NCBI RefSeq assembly: GCF_014705605.1
Contig: NZ_JACXIZ010000008.1
Location: 37,513 to 101,512 of the forward strand
Reading direction: 5' to 3'
DNA length: 64,000 bases
Origin: Paenibacillus sabuli
GTDB lineage: Bacteria; Bacillota; Bacilli; Paenibacillales; Paenibacillaceae
Position numbers and translations under genes: made by a program. Positions 50,696 through 61,100 of this stretch are shown here, piece after piece. Every line of letters starts with the position of its first letter. Within the stretch, counting starts at the first letter, position 1. Below the pieces are notes generated by a model that did no database searches, was not told the origin of the DNA, and saw only the letters and a program-made list of their open reading frames with translations.

Positions 50696-52552
50696 ATGAA
50701 ACGAACCCGATTCATTCTTCCGCCCGCTCTGGCGGCTCTGCTCGCAACCGCTGCCATCCCGGGCCCGGCCGCGCATGCGGATCTGACGGCTCCGCCGGCG
50801 CCACCTGCGCACAACGGCAGCCCGGCGGCTCCCGTCAACACACCGGCCGCTCCCGCCGAAGCGCGCGAGGCTGTCTCGCCGCCCGTCTATCTGGCCGGCA
50901 ATGCCGAGCCGCTCGCGCTGGAGGCACGCCTGCTCGGCGGCCATACGCTGGCTCCGGCAGAGGCGCTGCTGACCGCGCTCGGTTACGAGGTGAGCTGGAA
51001 TCCGGACATGCAATTGATCGAAGCCCAGCGCGAGGGCCGGCAGCTGCGGCTCTACATGGACAGCCCGCACGGCGAGGTCGACGGCCAGCCGCAGCCGCTG
51101 CCCGCTCCGGCAAGGCTGATCGAGGGCGAGCCGTATATTCCGCTGCGCTGGGCCGCTCAGGCGGACGGACGCAAGGTCGACTGGCGCAGCGCCGACCGCA
51201 GCATCGTCATTCACCGCCAGGGCAGTATCCAGTCGACGCAGTCGCTGGTGCCCCTGCGCGTGGTCGTGCCGGTCCCGGGGGACCTGACGGAGGAGCTGCT
51301 AGCGCTCGCGCCGATGACAGAGGCGCTGAGCGAGCAGCTCGGCGCGACGGTCGAGCTGACTGCAGTCAAGGGGCCGCATTACCAGGACAAGGCCAACCTC
51401 ATGATCGCCGCTGGCGATCTACCCGATCTGCTGTACCTGCCGGAGCCGTACTTGTACGAGCCGGGTCTGCTGAGCAGCATCGCCACGGAGCTCACGGACC
51501 GGATCGCCGATTATCCGCATCTGGCCGCGCTGCCGGAGGCCGCCTGGCAACAGATTGCGATGGGGGACGACGCCGTATACGGCGTACCGCGGCCGGTCTC
51601 GCCGGTCGATGCGCCGTTCCCCGCGCTGCGCCGGGACCTGCTGGACCGCTACGGTCTGGCCGTGCCGCAGACGATGGACGAGCTGCTCACGGCGCTGCGC
51701 GAGATGCAGGCGCAGGGCGAGAGAGGACAGCTGCTCGCCGCTGGCGCGGACGGCGGCGCCTTCGACTGGGCGCTGCGCGTGTACAATGCGAGCGGCAGCC
51801 GGCTCAAGGAGACGGACGCCGGCATCGTCGATACGCTCGTCAGCGAGGCGACGCGCGATGCGCTGCAGTGGCTGCGCACCGCATACGAAGAAGGTCTCAT
51901 CGATCCGGACTACGCGCGCGTAACGGCGGACGAGCTGCCTGATTTGCTCAGCGGCGACACGGCGCTCGGCGCCGTTGCCGGGCTCGATATCGATCTCGCA
52001 GCGGCGGGTCAGGCGAACGCCGGAGACGAGGGCACCCTCGTGGAGCTGCTGCCGCTGACCGCGCTGCGCGCCGATGCGGACGCCGCTCCGATCACTGCCG
52101 CCGGGCCCGCGCACGAGGGGCTGTACATCATTCCCCGCATGTCCACTGCGGAAGAGGCCGAGCAAGCGCTGCAACTGCTCGATCTGCTCGCCGATCCCCA
52201 GCGCGTGCTGGGCGATCCGACGCAGGATGCGCTGGCGGACGAGCTGCTGGGCGACTTCGGACATCCAGACCAGGCCTTGGCCGGCACGGATAGCGCCAAC
52301 GCGCCCGTCGGCATCGAGGCGGTGCGGGCGGCCCGGAGCGAGATTCATGCCGCACAGCCGGCTCCCGTTCAGCCCGCGCGATGGCTGCGCAACGACGACC
52401 GTGTGCGCTGGCAGGAGTGGGCGCAAGAGCTGACCGAGCTGCAGGACGATGTCATCACCGGCCGGGCTGCGCTGGCGGACTGGGACGATGCGATCGCTGC
52501 TCTCCAGGCCGACTCAGACTACATGCGCATCCTTGAATTGGTGAACGGCTAA
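50696..52552 (+). CDS. Secreted stalk-domain protein fused to a solute-binding-protein fold
   Basis: A 618-residue exported protein. The signal peptide (ILPPALAALLATAAIPGP-AAHA) suggests signal peptidase I cleavage; there is no lipobox Cys. After a Pro/Ala-rich linker, residues about 60-180 resemble the copper-amine-oxidase N-terminal (stalk) domain: LEARLLGGHTLAPAEALLTA, GEPYIPLRWAAQADGRKVDW. Residues about 190-500 have the LplA-type binding-protein pattern (ANLMIAAGDLPDLLYLPEPY, DRYGLAVPQTMDELLTALRE, AYEEGLIDPDYARVTADELP). There is no permease next to it. Such a soluble fusion is unusual; it might bind an oligosaccharide at the wall or present a ligand to a sensor. RBS AAAGGAG precedes the ATG. 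Confidence 0.8.
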   Translation: MKRTRFILPPALAALLATAAIPGPAAHADLTAPPAPPAHNGSPAAPVNTPAAPAEAREAVSPPVYLAGNAEPLALEARLLGGHTLAPAEALLTALGYEVSWNPDMQLIEAQREGRQLRLYMDSPHGEVDGQPQPLPAPARLIEGEPYIPLRWAAQADGRKVDWRSADRSIVIHRQGSIQSTQSLVPLRVVVPVPGDLTEELLALAPMTEALSEQLGATVELTAVKGPHYQDKANLMIAAGDLPDLLYLPEPYLYEPGLLSSIATELTDRIADYPHLAALPEAAWQQIAMGDDAVYGVPRPVSPVDAPFPALRRDLLDRYGLAVPQTMDELLTALREMQAQGERGQLLAAGADGGAFDWALRVYNASGSRLKETDAGIVDTLVSEATRDALQWLRTAYEEGLIDPDYARVTADELPDLLSGDTALGAVAGLDIDLAAAGQANAGDEGTLVELLPLTALRADADAAPITAAGPAHEGLYIIPRMSTAEEAEQALQLLDLLADPQRVLGDPTQDALADELLGDFGHPDQALAGTDSANAPVGIEAVRAARSEIHAAQPAPVQPARWLRNDDRVRWQEWAQELTELQDDVITGRAALADWDDAIAALQADSDYMRILELVNG

Positions 52553-52555
52553 TGC

Positions 52556-52640
52556 CTAATTCTGATGCTAACTCTGATGCGTAGCACTGATGTGTAATTC
52601 TGATGCGTAGTTCTGATGCGTAATTTTAATTCGCAGCTCC
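52556..52640. repeat. 13-bp repeats (CTGATGCGTAATT-like)
   Basis: About six degenerate copies of CTGATGCGTARTT begin right after the stop of the stalk-domain gene and fade out by 52640. Confidence 0.65.
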
Positions 52641-52699
52641 CCTCTGATTCGTAATGCAGATCTGCAATCTTCTTCGTGAATGCGCCGGAAAGCGCAACA

Positions 52700-52739
52700 A
52701 AGCCGAGCACCGGGAATATGAATTCCCGGTGCTCGGCTT
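52700..52739. terminator. Bidirectional terminator
   Basis: AAGCCGAGCACCGGGAAT and its exact complement flank a 4-base loop (18-bp stem), between convergent genes. Confidence 0.85.
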
Positions 52740-52766
52740 ATACTATCGCGATTCATTCCGACCTTG

Positions 52767-53645
52767 CTAGATGCCCTTGAGCCCCCGCACCCGCCGCGCC
52801 GGCAAATTGAGCAGCAGCAGACCGGCCAGACAGACCCCCGCCCCGCTCAGTACATAACCGGTAATCGGCTCGTCGTACACGAGGTAGGACCACAGAATCG
52901 TGAACAGTACCGAGCAATTGCTGACGATCACCGCCACTGCGAACGGCACCATCTTGAGCGACTGCGCGAACCAGTAGAAGCTGAGGCCGGTAATCAGACC
53001 AAGCGCCCCTAGCGCCGCCAGCCTATACCCGCTGATTTCCCCGGACCATTCGAATTGCCACGGCAGCGGCGCAGCCATCAAGAGCGTGCACAGCAGGAAC
53101 ACGCTGAAATTCATATTGCCCGCATCCATTTCCTTGATCAGAATCTTCTGGCTCAGCACATGGAATACAACGCCGCATGCGGAGATCGTATAGAGCACTG
53201 TCGTCCAGCCCCCGCCCGCGAGCAGCTCGCCGAGCGGCATCCCGTTCCAGCTGATCAGCAGCACACCGGTGATACAGAGCGCGGCCGCCACCCAGCCGCG
53301 GCGCGAGATGCCCTCCTTGAGGAAGACAACCGAAATGATAAGCAGCAGTACGGTCTGAATGGGCGGCACCAGAATATTGCCATACGCGTAGCCGATCGAG
53401 ATCGCGTAGTTCTCGAAAAAATAATTGCAGCACTTGCCCAGCGCGCCCAGCCAGACCCACTTCAATCCGAAGCGCAGCTTAAAGCCGCGGTCCTTCATCC
53501 AAATGAACAGGCCGAGAAACACGATGCCGAGCCCAAAACGGGCAAACGTAATTGTCGTGCTGTCCAGCATCGTGGAGGCGCCCTTGACCAGAATGCCGAC
53601 AAAGCTCCACGACAGCGCGGCCAGCACAAGCAGAACATATCCCAC
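52767..53645 (-). CDS. EamA/DMT-family transporter
   Basis: A membrane protein of about 292 residues with ten hydrophobic segments arranged as two EamA repeats (LLVLAALSWSFVGILVKG at the start of the first; VLYTISACGVVFHVLSQKIL opening the second). This family exports amino acids, metabolites or drugs, or imports riboflavin-like compounds; the substrate cannot be read from sequence. The start is uncertain: GTG 53645 follows GAGGTG at 8 bases, while GTG 53654 or an earlier codon is possible. Convergent with the stalk-domain gene. Confidence 0.85.
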   Translation of the reverse strand: MGYVLLVLAALSWSFVGILVKGASTMLDSTTITFARFGLGIVFLGLFIWMKDRGFKLRFGLKWVWLGALGKCCNYFFENYAISIGYAYGNILVPPIQTVLLLIISVVFLKEGISRRGWVAAALCITGVLLISWNGMPLGELLAGGGWTTVLYTISACGVVFHVLSQKILIKEMDAGNMNFSVFLLCTLLMAAPLPWQFEWSGEISGYRLAALGALGLITGLSFYWFAQSLKMVPFAVAVIVSNCSVLFTILWSYLVYDEPITGYVLSGAGVCLAGLLLLNLPARRVRGLKGI

Positions 53646-53779
53646 TAGTTGCACACCTCGTCCGCCAAATTCACTCGTTCCATCATACACCTGCCGGGCG
53701 GGTTCGACCAGTCACAATATGCGTGGCAGTTGACGCGAGTCCCACCGGTGCTGCGTGTGACGCCAGAGCACGGGCTTTG

Positions 53780-53963
53780 AAATGTAAAAGTGCAGTTCAT
53801 TTAGCGGATTAGAGCGCAATGGGGTTTACGAACTGCAAAAGTGCAGTTTATTCGGCGCGAAAGCCGACAATTTCGGCTCAATGGCGACAATAAACTGCAC
53901 TTTTACATTTTATTCATTAAATACAGGTCGATTTCGGAAATTGGACTGTATTTTTGCAGTTCG
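53780..53963. repeat. Four copies of a TGCAAAAGTGCAGTT motif, two in each orientation
   Basis: Copies near 53780-53799, 53831-53850 (perfect dyad AACTGCA-AAAG-TGCAGTT), 53891-53910 and 53945-53963, spaced 50-60 bases. The first two read on the plus strand and the last two on the minus strand. Confidence 0.65.
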
Positions 53964-54273
53964 ACCAAGCCAGCTCGCCCACAATTCCACTCGTGCTGCC
54001 CCGTGCCGCCCTGCGCTCACCCATACCGCTCGTCGTCGTCGACACAGTCCCGCTCGCCTATCCGCTCGTCGATGACTATTCAGGCGCGCTCTCGCATACG
54101 CAAGTCGCTCACCATGCGGCCCCGCTCGCGCTTACGAGCCGCTCTCTCCAGTGCGCTTCCTATCTCAAGCGTATGTGCGAATAACGGCCGCCTGCCGCCT
54201 GCTCACGACGAACGATCTCCTGCTTGACCAACAACTGACGCGTGTGGCCGAATCTATACTTCCGAATCTCCGA
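53964..54273. other. Non-coding stretch without visible features
   Basis: About 310 bases after the hairpin-repeat array and before the end of the third FAD oxidoreductase gene. Plus-strand frames here have no ribosome site or family resemblance and run antisense into that gene. No terminator was recognised. Confidence 0.5.
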
Positions 54274-56523
54274 TTACGCGTACGCCCGGATCTCCACCAG
54301 CTCGGCGCGCGGCCCGCCGTTCGTCGCCTCGATGACGCAGCGCAGCTTCGTCACTGTGGCCGCCTGCTCCAGCGCAATGACACGCTTGCGCGTATGGTTG
54401 CCCGTCTCGCGGTGCAGCACCTGCCACGTGCCGTCTACCTCGCCCTCGAGCCGATAATCGCGCACCAGCTCCGGGATCGCCTCGAAGTCCGTCCGGTGAT
54501 GATGCAGATTGATCAGGTCCTCATTCACATCGTCGTTGAAAATCAGCCGCACCTCGCGCACCTGCTGCGGTGTCTCCCAGGCCAACTCCACCCACGCCTC
54601 CTGCCCGGCGGCCAGCGGCTCGGACATCCACAGATGCGGACCGCCGTAAGGCCGCACGTAGCCGTCGATTACGCGCTCCGGCGCGTACGCCGTCGTCTGC
54701 GGATAGGCGCGGAAGCATATCGGCTGCCGTACCAACTTGCGCATGCTCCATTCCACGACCTTTTGATCCTGGCCGTGATCCTCCAGCTGCTTGACCGTGC
54801 GCGCCCCGGCATTCTTCTGGAACGCCAGCACGCCGCTCAGCGGCTCATCCGACAGATAGAGGCTGAGCGCCGGATTGGCCTTGACGATGACGAACGCATT
54901 CTGCGGCTCGCCGGGCTGCCATGCCACCGGCACCTTGACCCACTGCCGACCGCCCGCCGCGACCTCGACCTCCGCGCTTGTCTCCTGCGTATGCGGCACG
55001 TAGTTCTGCGGACGGCCGGTGCTCCACACCTCGACCGCAAGCGTGCCGGCCTCGCGCGCGTCGACGAGCAGCTCCAGCTCCGAGAGCGCCCCGTCTACCG
55101 GGAAGAGCAGGCCCGCATCCTCCTCGAGCGCATACGCCCTGGCTGGCACCTCGACCCCGAGTCGCCGCAACGTGCCGGAGGCGCTGACCGCGGCGCCGCG
55201 CGCCAGATCGTCGGCATCCTGATTGCGCACGCCGAGTACCGAGGCGTCCTGGCGCAGCAGCGTCTGCAGCAGCTCCGGCAGATGCTCTTGGTAGACGCCG
55301 CGCGGCGTCGTGCCGTGCTGGACGGCGAGCGCCGCGCCAGTGCCGGCCCCTTCGCCGATGACCGCGCAGGTCGCCATGACGCGCGTCGTGCCGAAGGCGA
55401 CGTGGGTCGCGCTGATGTTGCGGCCGGCGAACATCAGATTGGCGACATTCGCCGAGTAGAGCGAGCGGAAGGGCACATGATAGTTGCCGTCGGCGTGCAG
55501 ATGCTTGGAGCCGCTCTCGGTGGCATACATCCCCTGCGGCGGATGCAGGTCGATCGACCAGCCGCCGAAGGCGACGCGGTCCTCGAATTCCTCCTGCGCC
55601 AGAATATCGTTCTGATTCAGCACGTAGTCCCCGATGAAGCGGCGGTATTCGCGCTTGCCGGGCAGCGAGCCGACCCATTCGAGCGTCATGTTCTCGGAGT
55701 CGAACTGGCCGGAATTTTTGATATAATCCCAGATGCCGTAGATGACCGACCACAGCTCGTCGCGGATGCGCTCGTTCTCGTGCACGGTATCGAGCTCGCC
55801 GCCCCACTCGATCCACCAGTAGAAGCACCCCGAGTCGCCGCTGCGGATGACCCGCTTCATCGGGATCGATGTCTTGGTGATGTCCTTGGCGAAGCTCGGC
55901 GCGACGTACTTGACCGGATGACCGGCATCCTTGCTGTAGAACAGGATCGTGCTGCCGAGCGTGATGCCGTCCGCCTCCTCCGGCGCCCAGATCTCGTTGT
56001 ACTCGCTGCGCGCCTCGCGGCCGATCCGGTACTTGGCTCCGGCCATGAACCCGACGAGGCCGTCGCCCGTGCAGTCGAGGTAGATCTCGCTCTCGAAGCG
56101 GATACGCCGCTCCGAGCCCATCATCCAGCCCGTCACCGAGCGAATGCGGCGATCGGCCTCGTCCCCGTCCGCCTCCACCTCGTGGACGTCCGTATTCAGG
56201 AACAGCTGAATATTGGGCTCAGCCAACACAGTCTCCAGCACGACATTGTCCCAGAAGTACGGGTTGCCGTCCGGATTGCGGAACTGATTCTCCACGAACA
56301 TCTCGCCCATGATCCCCGTCTCACGGGCGTAGCGGTGCGTCCCGTGCGCCGTCGCGCCGCATACCCACACCCGCACCTCGCTGCTCGAGTTGCCGCCCAA
56401 CACCGGCCGATTCTGCACGAGCGCCACCGTGCGCCCGAGCCGAGCCGCCGCCACCGCCGCGTTCACCCCGGCCAGCCCGCCGCCGACGACGGTAATATCG
56501 GTTTGTACCGTTTCGTTTCGCAT
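54274..56523 (-). CDS. FAD-dependent oxidoreductase with C-terminal F5/8-type domain
   Basis: A 749-residue flavoprotein of the PF12831 group. The FAD fold is TDITVVGGGLAGVNAAVAAA, then RPVLGGNSSSEVRVWVCGAT; IYLDCTGDGLVGFMAGAKY and LMFAGRNISATHVAFGTTR are the later signatures. After about residue 470 the protein continues into beta-rich sequence, ending with a discoidin-like domain (about 610-749: PERVIDGYVRPYGGPHLWMS, VRLIFNDDVNEDL) that in other proteins binds sugars. No export signal is visible, so a galactose-binding-like domain sits on a cytoplasmic enzyme. ATG 56523 has AGGAGG about 11 bases upstream. It is divergent from an AraC gene that probably controls it. Substrate unknown, perhaps a glycoside. 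Confidence 0.85.
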   Translation of the reverse strand: MRNETVQTDITVVGGGLAGVNAAVAAARLGRTVALVQNRPVLGGNSSSEVRVWVCGATAHGTHRYARETGIMGEMFVENQFRNPDGNPYFWDNVVLETVLAEPNIQLFLNTDVHEVEADGDEADRRIRSVTGWMMGSERRIRFESEIYLDCTGDGLVGFMAGAKYRIGREARSEYNEIWAPEEADGITLGSTILFYSKDAGHPVKYVAPSFAKDITKTSIPMKRVIRSGDSGCFYWWIEWGGELDTVHENERIRDELWSVIYGIWDYIKNSGQFDSENMTLEWVGSLPGKREYRRFIGDYVLNQNDILAQEEFEDRVAFGGWSIDLHPPQGMYATESGSKHLHADGNYHVPFRSLYSANVANLMFAGRNISATHVAFGTTRVMATCAVIGEGAGTGAALAVQHGTTPRGVYQEHLPELLQTLLRQDASVLGVRNQDADDLARGAAVSASGTLRRLGVEVPARAYALEEDAGLLFPVDGALSELELLVDAREAGTLAVEVWSTGRPQNYVPHTQETSAEVEVAAGGRQWVKVPVAWQPGEPQNAFVIVKANPALSLYLSDEPLSGVLAFQKNAGARTVKQLEDHGQDQKVVEWSMRKLVRQPICFRAYPQTTAYAPERVIDGYVRPYGGPHLWMSEPLAAGQEAWVELAWETPQQVREVRLIFNDDVNEDLINLHHHRTDFEAIPELVRDYRLEGEVDGTWQVLHRETGNHTRKRVIALEQAATVTKLRCVIEATNGGPRAELVEIRAYA

Positions 56524-56744
56524 TTTCCCTGCGCCTCCTCTTTCTCTTCTTCCGTTTCTCGCGTGATTGCGCTGTCCCTCTGATCCTTTTGCACGAAATT
56601 TCACAATGTTTGCATTTGAACCAACCGTTTGAGACTGGCTTGCGTACATATTCTCCTCATTATATAAGCTGTTCTTTACTTTTGACATGGACGCAATTAC
56701 GATAGACATATCCATAATTTCAATCGTTGCAGGGGGGGATGACG

Positions 56745-57818
56745 ATGAGCAGGCTGGACCCGTTGATTCGTCCGCATTCCAGCTCACAGGTGTATTGGGA
56801 AGGCATTACGGTATTTCAAAAAGTGTCCGACCGTTACGACTCCTGGGTGCTGTTTGCGGTAGTTGAGGGCCGCTTTCGCTATCGCATCGGCACGGCAAGC
56901 GGCGAAGCCGCATTCGGCGACGTCGTCCTCTGTCCGCCCGGCATGCTGTTCGAGCGCGAGGTGCTGGAGCCGCTGTCCTTTCACTTCTATCGCTTCGACT
57001 GGCAGCCGTCGCACTCCGCAGCCGGTATGGGCGCAGGCGGCTGCCAGACGCGGCGTAACGAGAAGAGCAGCCATTCGATGCGAGACGATACGGAGGAGGA
57101 CAGCAGCCTGACCGAAGCGGCGAAGGAGACGACGGTCGTGGACACACAAGGACCCGAAGGCGGCCATACGCCGGTCCCGGCGCAAGACTGGCAAGATGAG
57201 CCCCCGGCTGCGGCGTGGCACGGGCCCGAGGGAAGCGTCCCGTCACGAAGCGGCTGGCAGGCAAGCGCGCCGCCCGTGAGCGAAGACGAACGAGCAGCCG
57301 CCGGCTTGCCCGGACCGGGCAAGCGGACGATTCGCGACCTGGAGCGCCTCGCTTCCAATTACGCGTATCTGAATCAACTGCAGGAGCGTGGCGCCGGACA
57401 GCGAGGGCACGCGCTCGCCGCCCATCTGTTGTGCGATCTGTGGCAGCTCTGCTGCCTCTCGGATGGCGCAGCCTCGGATGCGCACCGGCGCCGGCCCGGA
57501 TCAGCGATGCGCGAGGCGGCCCAACTGCTCGGCGAAGGCGCCTCGCGGCCGCTCGCGGTGAAGGAGGTGGCCCTTCGACTGGGCCTGACCGCAGTGCAAC
57601 TGACCCGTCGCTTCCGCGAGGCATACGACCGCACGCCGCTCGACTATTTGACCGGGCTGCGCGTGCAGCGCGCCCAATCCCTGCTGCTGCGCAGCGAGCT
57701 GACGCTCGACGAGATCGCGCAGCAGTGCGGCTACGAGAGCGGCTTCTATCTGAGCCGCCTGTTTGCCAAGCGGCTCGGCATCTCGCCTTCGGATTATAGG
57801 CGGATGCACCGAATTTAG
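56745..57818 (+). CDS. AraC-family regulator with a long charged linker
   Basis: A 357-residue regulator. The first 95 residues resemble an AraC cupin (YDSWVLFAVVEGRFRYRIGT, GDVVLCPPGMLFEREVL). Residues about 96-205 are a low-complexity, acidic and Gly/Pro/Ser-rich insert not expected in this family, and the C-terminus holds the two helix-turn-helices (AVKEVALRLGLTAVQLTRRF and YESGFYLSRLFAKRLGISPS). ATG 56745 lies 6 bases after a G7 run that serves as ribosome site; another ATG two codons before is too close. Divergent from the third FAD oxidoreductase with about 220 bases between. Confidence 0.88.
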   Translation: MSRLDPLIRPHSSSQVYWEGITVFQKVSDRYDSWVLFAVVEGRFRYRIGTASGEAAFGDVVLCPPGMLFEREVLEPLSFHFYRFDWQPSHSAAGMGAGGCQTRRNEKSSHSMRDDTEEDSSLTEAAKETTVVDTQGPEGGHTPVPAQDWQDEPPAAAWHGPEGSVPSRSGWQASAPPVSEDERAAAGLPGPGKRTIRDLERLASNYAYLNQLQERGAGQRGHALAAHLLCDLWQLCCLSDGAASDAHRRRPGSAMREAAQLLGEGASRPLAVKEVALRLGLTAVQLTRRFREAYDRTPLDYLTGLRVQRAQSLLLRSELTLDEIAQQCGYESGFYLSRLFAKRLGISPSDYRRMHRI

Positions 57819-58003
57819 CCGAGTCGGAACTTGCGCCGACCTCTGGCCGCGACGAGGCAGCACGGGACCAGCCACAGCTCGGGGTGCTGTCGGTTATCGA
57901 TCACAGGCTCGAATAATTGACAGCGCACACGAATCGGTCAAAGCGTACCGGTTGGCGACGTCTTCTTCCGACGGCACAAGCTACGTTACGAAAATACGTT
58001 GCT

Positions 58004-58036
58004 GAAAAGCCCGACCGCGAGGCGGTCGGGCTTTTT
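58004..58036. terminator. Rho-independent terminator
   Basis: AAAAGCCCGACCGC, a 4-base loop and its complement GCGGTCGGGCTTTTT. A-rich on one side and T-rich on the other, it can end the AraC message and the convergent SLH message. Confidence 0.9.
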
Positions 58037-58137
58037 CCGGTGTTGTCGGTGTTGTACTTCCTTGATTTATACAGTCATTCGCAGGGAGCAGGGACACAGA
58101 GACAGTGAACGATACCGCTGAGCGGGGGCATACTCGC

Positions 58138-61100
58138 CTAAATCAGTCCCGATTGAATGAGCAGCTGCGCCAGCATCCGGGCCGCCTCTGCGCGCGTGAC
58201 GAACGAACCCGGCGCAAGCAGGCCGCCGCCTCGCCCTTGCACGATGCCCGCATGCACACTGTCAGCAACTCCGCGCTGCGCCCAGTTCGATATCGCTGCG
58301 CGATCGGAGAAGGCGTCCAGCGCTTGATTCGCGACCAGCTCCGAGCCGGCGCCCGCAAGACCGGTCCGCTCCATCGCGTGCACCATCATGAGCATCGCCT
58401 GCTCTCTCGTAATCCGAGCATCGGGGCGGAAGCTGCCGTCCTCGTAGCCGTTGATTAATCCGTAAGCATATGCAGTCTCCGCCGCGGCGGCGTACCAGTC
58501 CCGTTCGTCCACATCGTGGAACGAAGACGCTGCCGGGACAGCGCCGAGCCCGAGCGCTCGCACCATTGCCGCAGTGAACTCCGCGCGCGTCATCTCCCGA
58601 TCCGGCCCGAAGCTGCCGTCCTCGTAACCACGCACGACCATCCGCGATCCCATCTCGTCGATTGCGGCTGCGCCCCAATGGCCGGCTGTATCCTCGAACT
58701 GGAGCGGATGCCAGATGAGCGCATAGCTGCTATTGGTCATGCTATTGATGATCGCATAGTCCCCTGCTTCCTCCTGCACGACTCGGGTCGGCACATGGCG
58801 CACGTTGCCATCGGCCTCCACGACGACAGCGGTGGTGATGCGCTCCGGATCGACGCCATCAGGCAAGGCGATGGTCCGCTCGACGTACGCCTGGAAGGCG
58901 TCGATTTTTTCGACGCGACCTGCATACTCGGCCATCACCTCGAACTCGACCGGTTCACCTACAATCGAGAATCCTCCATTGTCCGCGGCGGCTTCCGCCG
59001 TGTTCTCCGCTGCGGGCAGCAGCGCAGCGATCCGGATGCGAATCACGATGTCTTCCGACAACACATCGTCGCCGAAGCGGCTCGCCAGGGCGTCCATCGC
59101 GATCTGCTCGGCCGGCAGGGTATACGTGTGCGTGCCCGTCTCCAGTACCAGCACGGCTTGCCGCATCTCCATTTGGCGGACAATGTCTCCGGTGAGCTGC
59201 GCGACGACGACAGCGCTGTCCTTCTCGACCGGGATGGTAATGACCGCGCCCTCGCCCTCCGCGTTCAACCGTTGCAGCAGCTTGGTTTTGTCCAGTACGA
59301 CCGTCACTATATCTTGTCCGTTTATCCGCTTTTGCAGCAGGACACCCGTACTGACTGGCTTGCCGTTCACCATCACCTCGTATCCCGTATTATCCGGCAA
59401 CGGAGTTGTACTCGTCCCGCCGCTGGTCGGCGGCGCCGCCTCGGCCCGCGTCACGAGGAGTGTATAGAGACGGCTCGAACCGTCCTCGGATGTGATGCGA
59501 ATTGTGATTTCATTGTCGCCCGTCGTCAGCGACTGCGAACGTTCGGCAGCTCCGCTTTCGTCCAGCAGCACCACTACACTGTTGATCTCCAGCGTCGCCG
59601 CTGTGTTCGCTTGCAGCGAGAGCTTCACCTCCGCGACATCGTAGGAGACCTCCGCGTGGTAGTCCAGCACGTCCGGCGCGAATGCCGGACTCAGCGTTCC
59701 CGCATCCAGGGACAACAGATTCAGGCTCGTATCTGCGGACAGCACCTTTACCATTCTCGTTTTTTCAGTCCGATTGCCCGAGCTGTCTTCTACGCGGTAA
59801 GCCAGCTCATAGCTGCCCGGCTGGGCCGTGTCGACGGCGCCGGACACGATGATCTGAGCGCTCAGGTCGCCGTCGTATTGGTCCGCAGCCGTCGCGCCGG
59901 GGTCGACGAATGCCGTTCCTTCCGCCCAGGTGAGCGGATTGTCTCCGAGCAGCGTCAGCGACGGCGCCGTCGTATCCACCATCTCGATTGTCCGCACGCG
60001 CTGAACAGCCGCATTGCCTGCAGCGTCCCGGACATCGTAATACAGGGAGTAGACGCCGATCGTGTCAGGTTGCACCGTGCCGGAGGTCACGACTGCCTCG
60101 GTCAGGTCACCGTCGCGGGTATCCCATGCCGTCGCGCCCGGATCGACGAACGGCGTGCCGACCTCCAGCACGACGGCCGCCTCGCCGTTCAGCGTGATCT
60201 CCGGCGCTGTCGCATCATAAGCGATGCGCCATACCGCCGAGGCCGGATTGCCGTTATTGACCTTGTCGGTGACGGCGTCTTCAATGACCGATACCTCGAC
60301 GTCTCCATCCGCAATCGGCGCGATCGTGGCGGTATAGATCAGCCCGTTTACGACTGGCGTCAACTCTTGCAGGCTGCCATTGTTCACCGTGAGATCCGTC
60401 TCCTCGAATCCGCTCACAGGCTCGCTGAAAGTAACGGTTACCTTGAATGCGGATTTGCGCGTCGGGTCGCCTTCATTCGAGTCCAGCTCCACGGTAGGCA
60501 CGGTGACGTCCTCCACCACGACATGGACAATTGCGCTATTCGTCCGGGCAATCTTCGTGCCGGGCACCGCTTCGTTGGTGTTGGTCACCTGGACATAATA
60601 ATACGCTTCGAATGCCGTACCGGTGCGTACCGTGAAGGTCGATCCGGTCTCTCCGACTACAAACGAACCGCCGTTGTAGCTATTGGCAGCGTTTCGGATC
60701 CATTGATAGCTGAGCGCGCCCTCGTCGCTTACGTTCGCCTCAACGCTCAATGTCAGCAGATCGTTCTCTGCGACCGTCGCCCCCTGCGGCTGCAAATTGA
60801 TCGTCGGCTCCACCGCGTCGGTCAGCGCGTTGACCACCACATGTGCCGTATCGCTCCGCACGCTCGCGGTCGGATTGCCGCTCACCGTATGGTCGGTGTT
60901 GGTCACGACCACGTAAAAGTAGTCGTCCCGCGCAGCTCCGGTGGGTACCGTATACGTCGCGTTCGTCTGCCCGTTCAGCGCGGAGCCGCCGGCGTTGCTG
61001 TCCTCCGAATTGCGGTACCACTGGTAGCTCAACTCACCAGTGCCACTCGCCGTCACGCTCAGCTCCACCGGGGTCGCTCCTTCGTCCACCGGAGGCCCTC

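Noticed and set aside
49849..51942. A 697-codon plus-strand frame across two genes
   Set aside because: It runs out of frame through an AraC gene and the stalk-domain gene, both of which have clear domains and starts.
54151..56583. An 810-codon plus-strand frame
   Set aside because: Antisense shadow of the third FAD oxidoreductase, whose FAD motifs are unmistakable.
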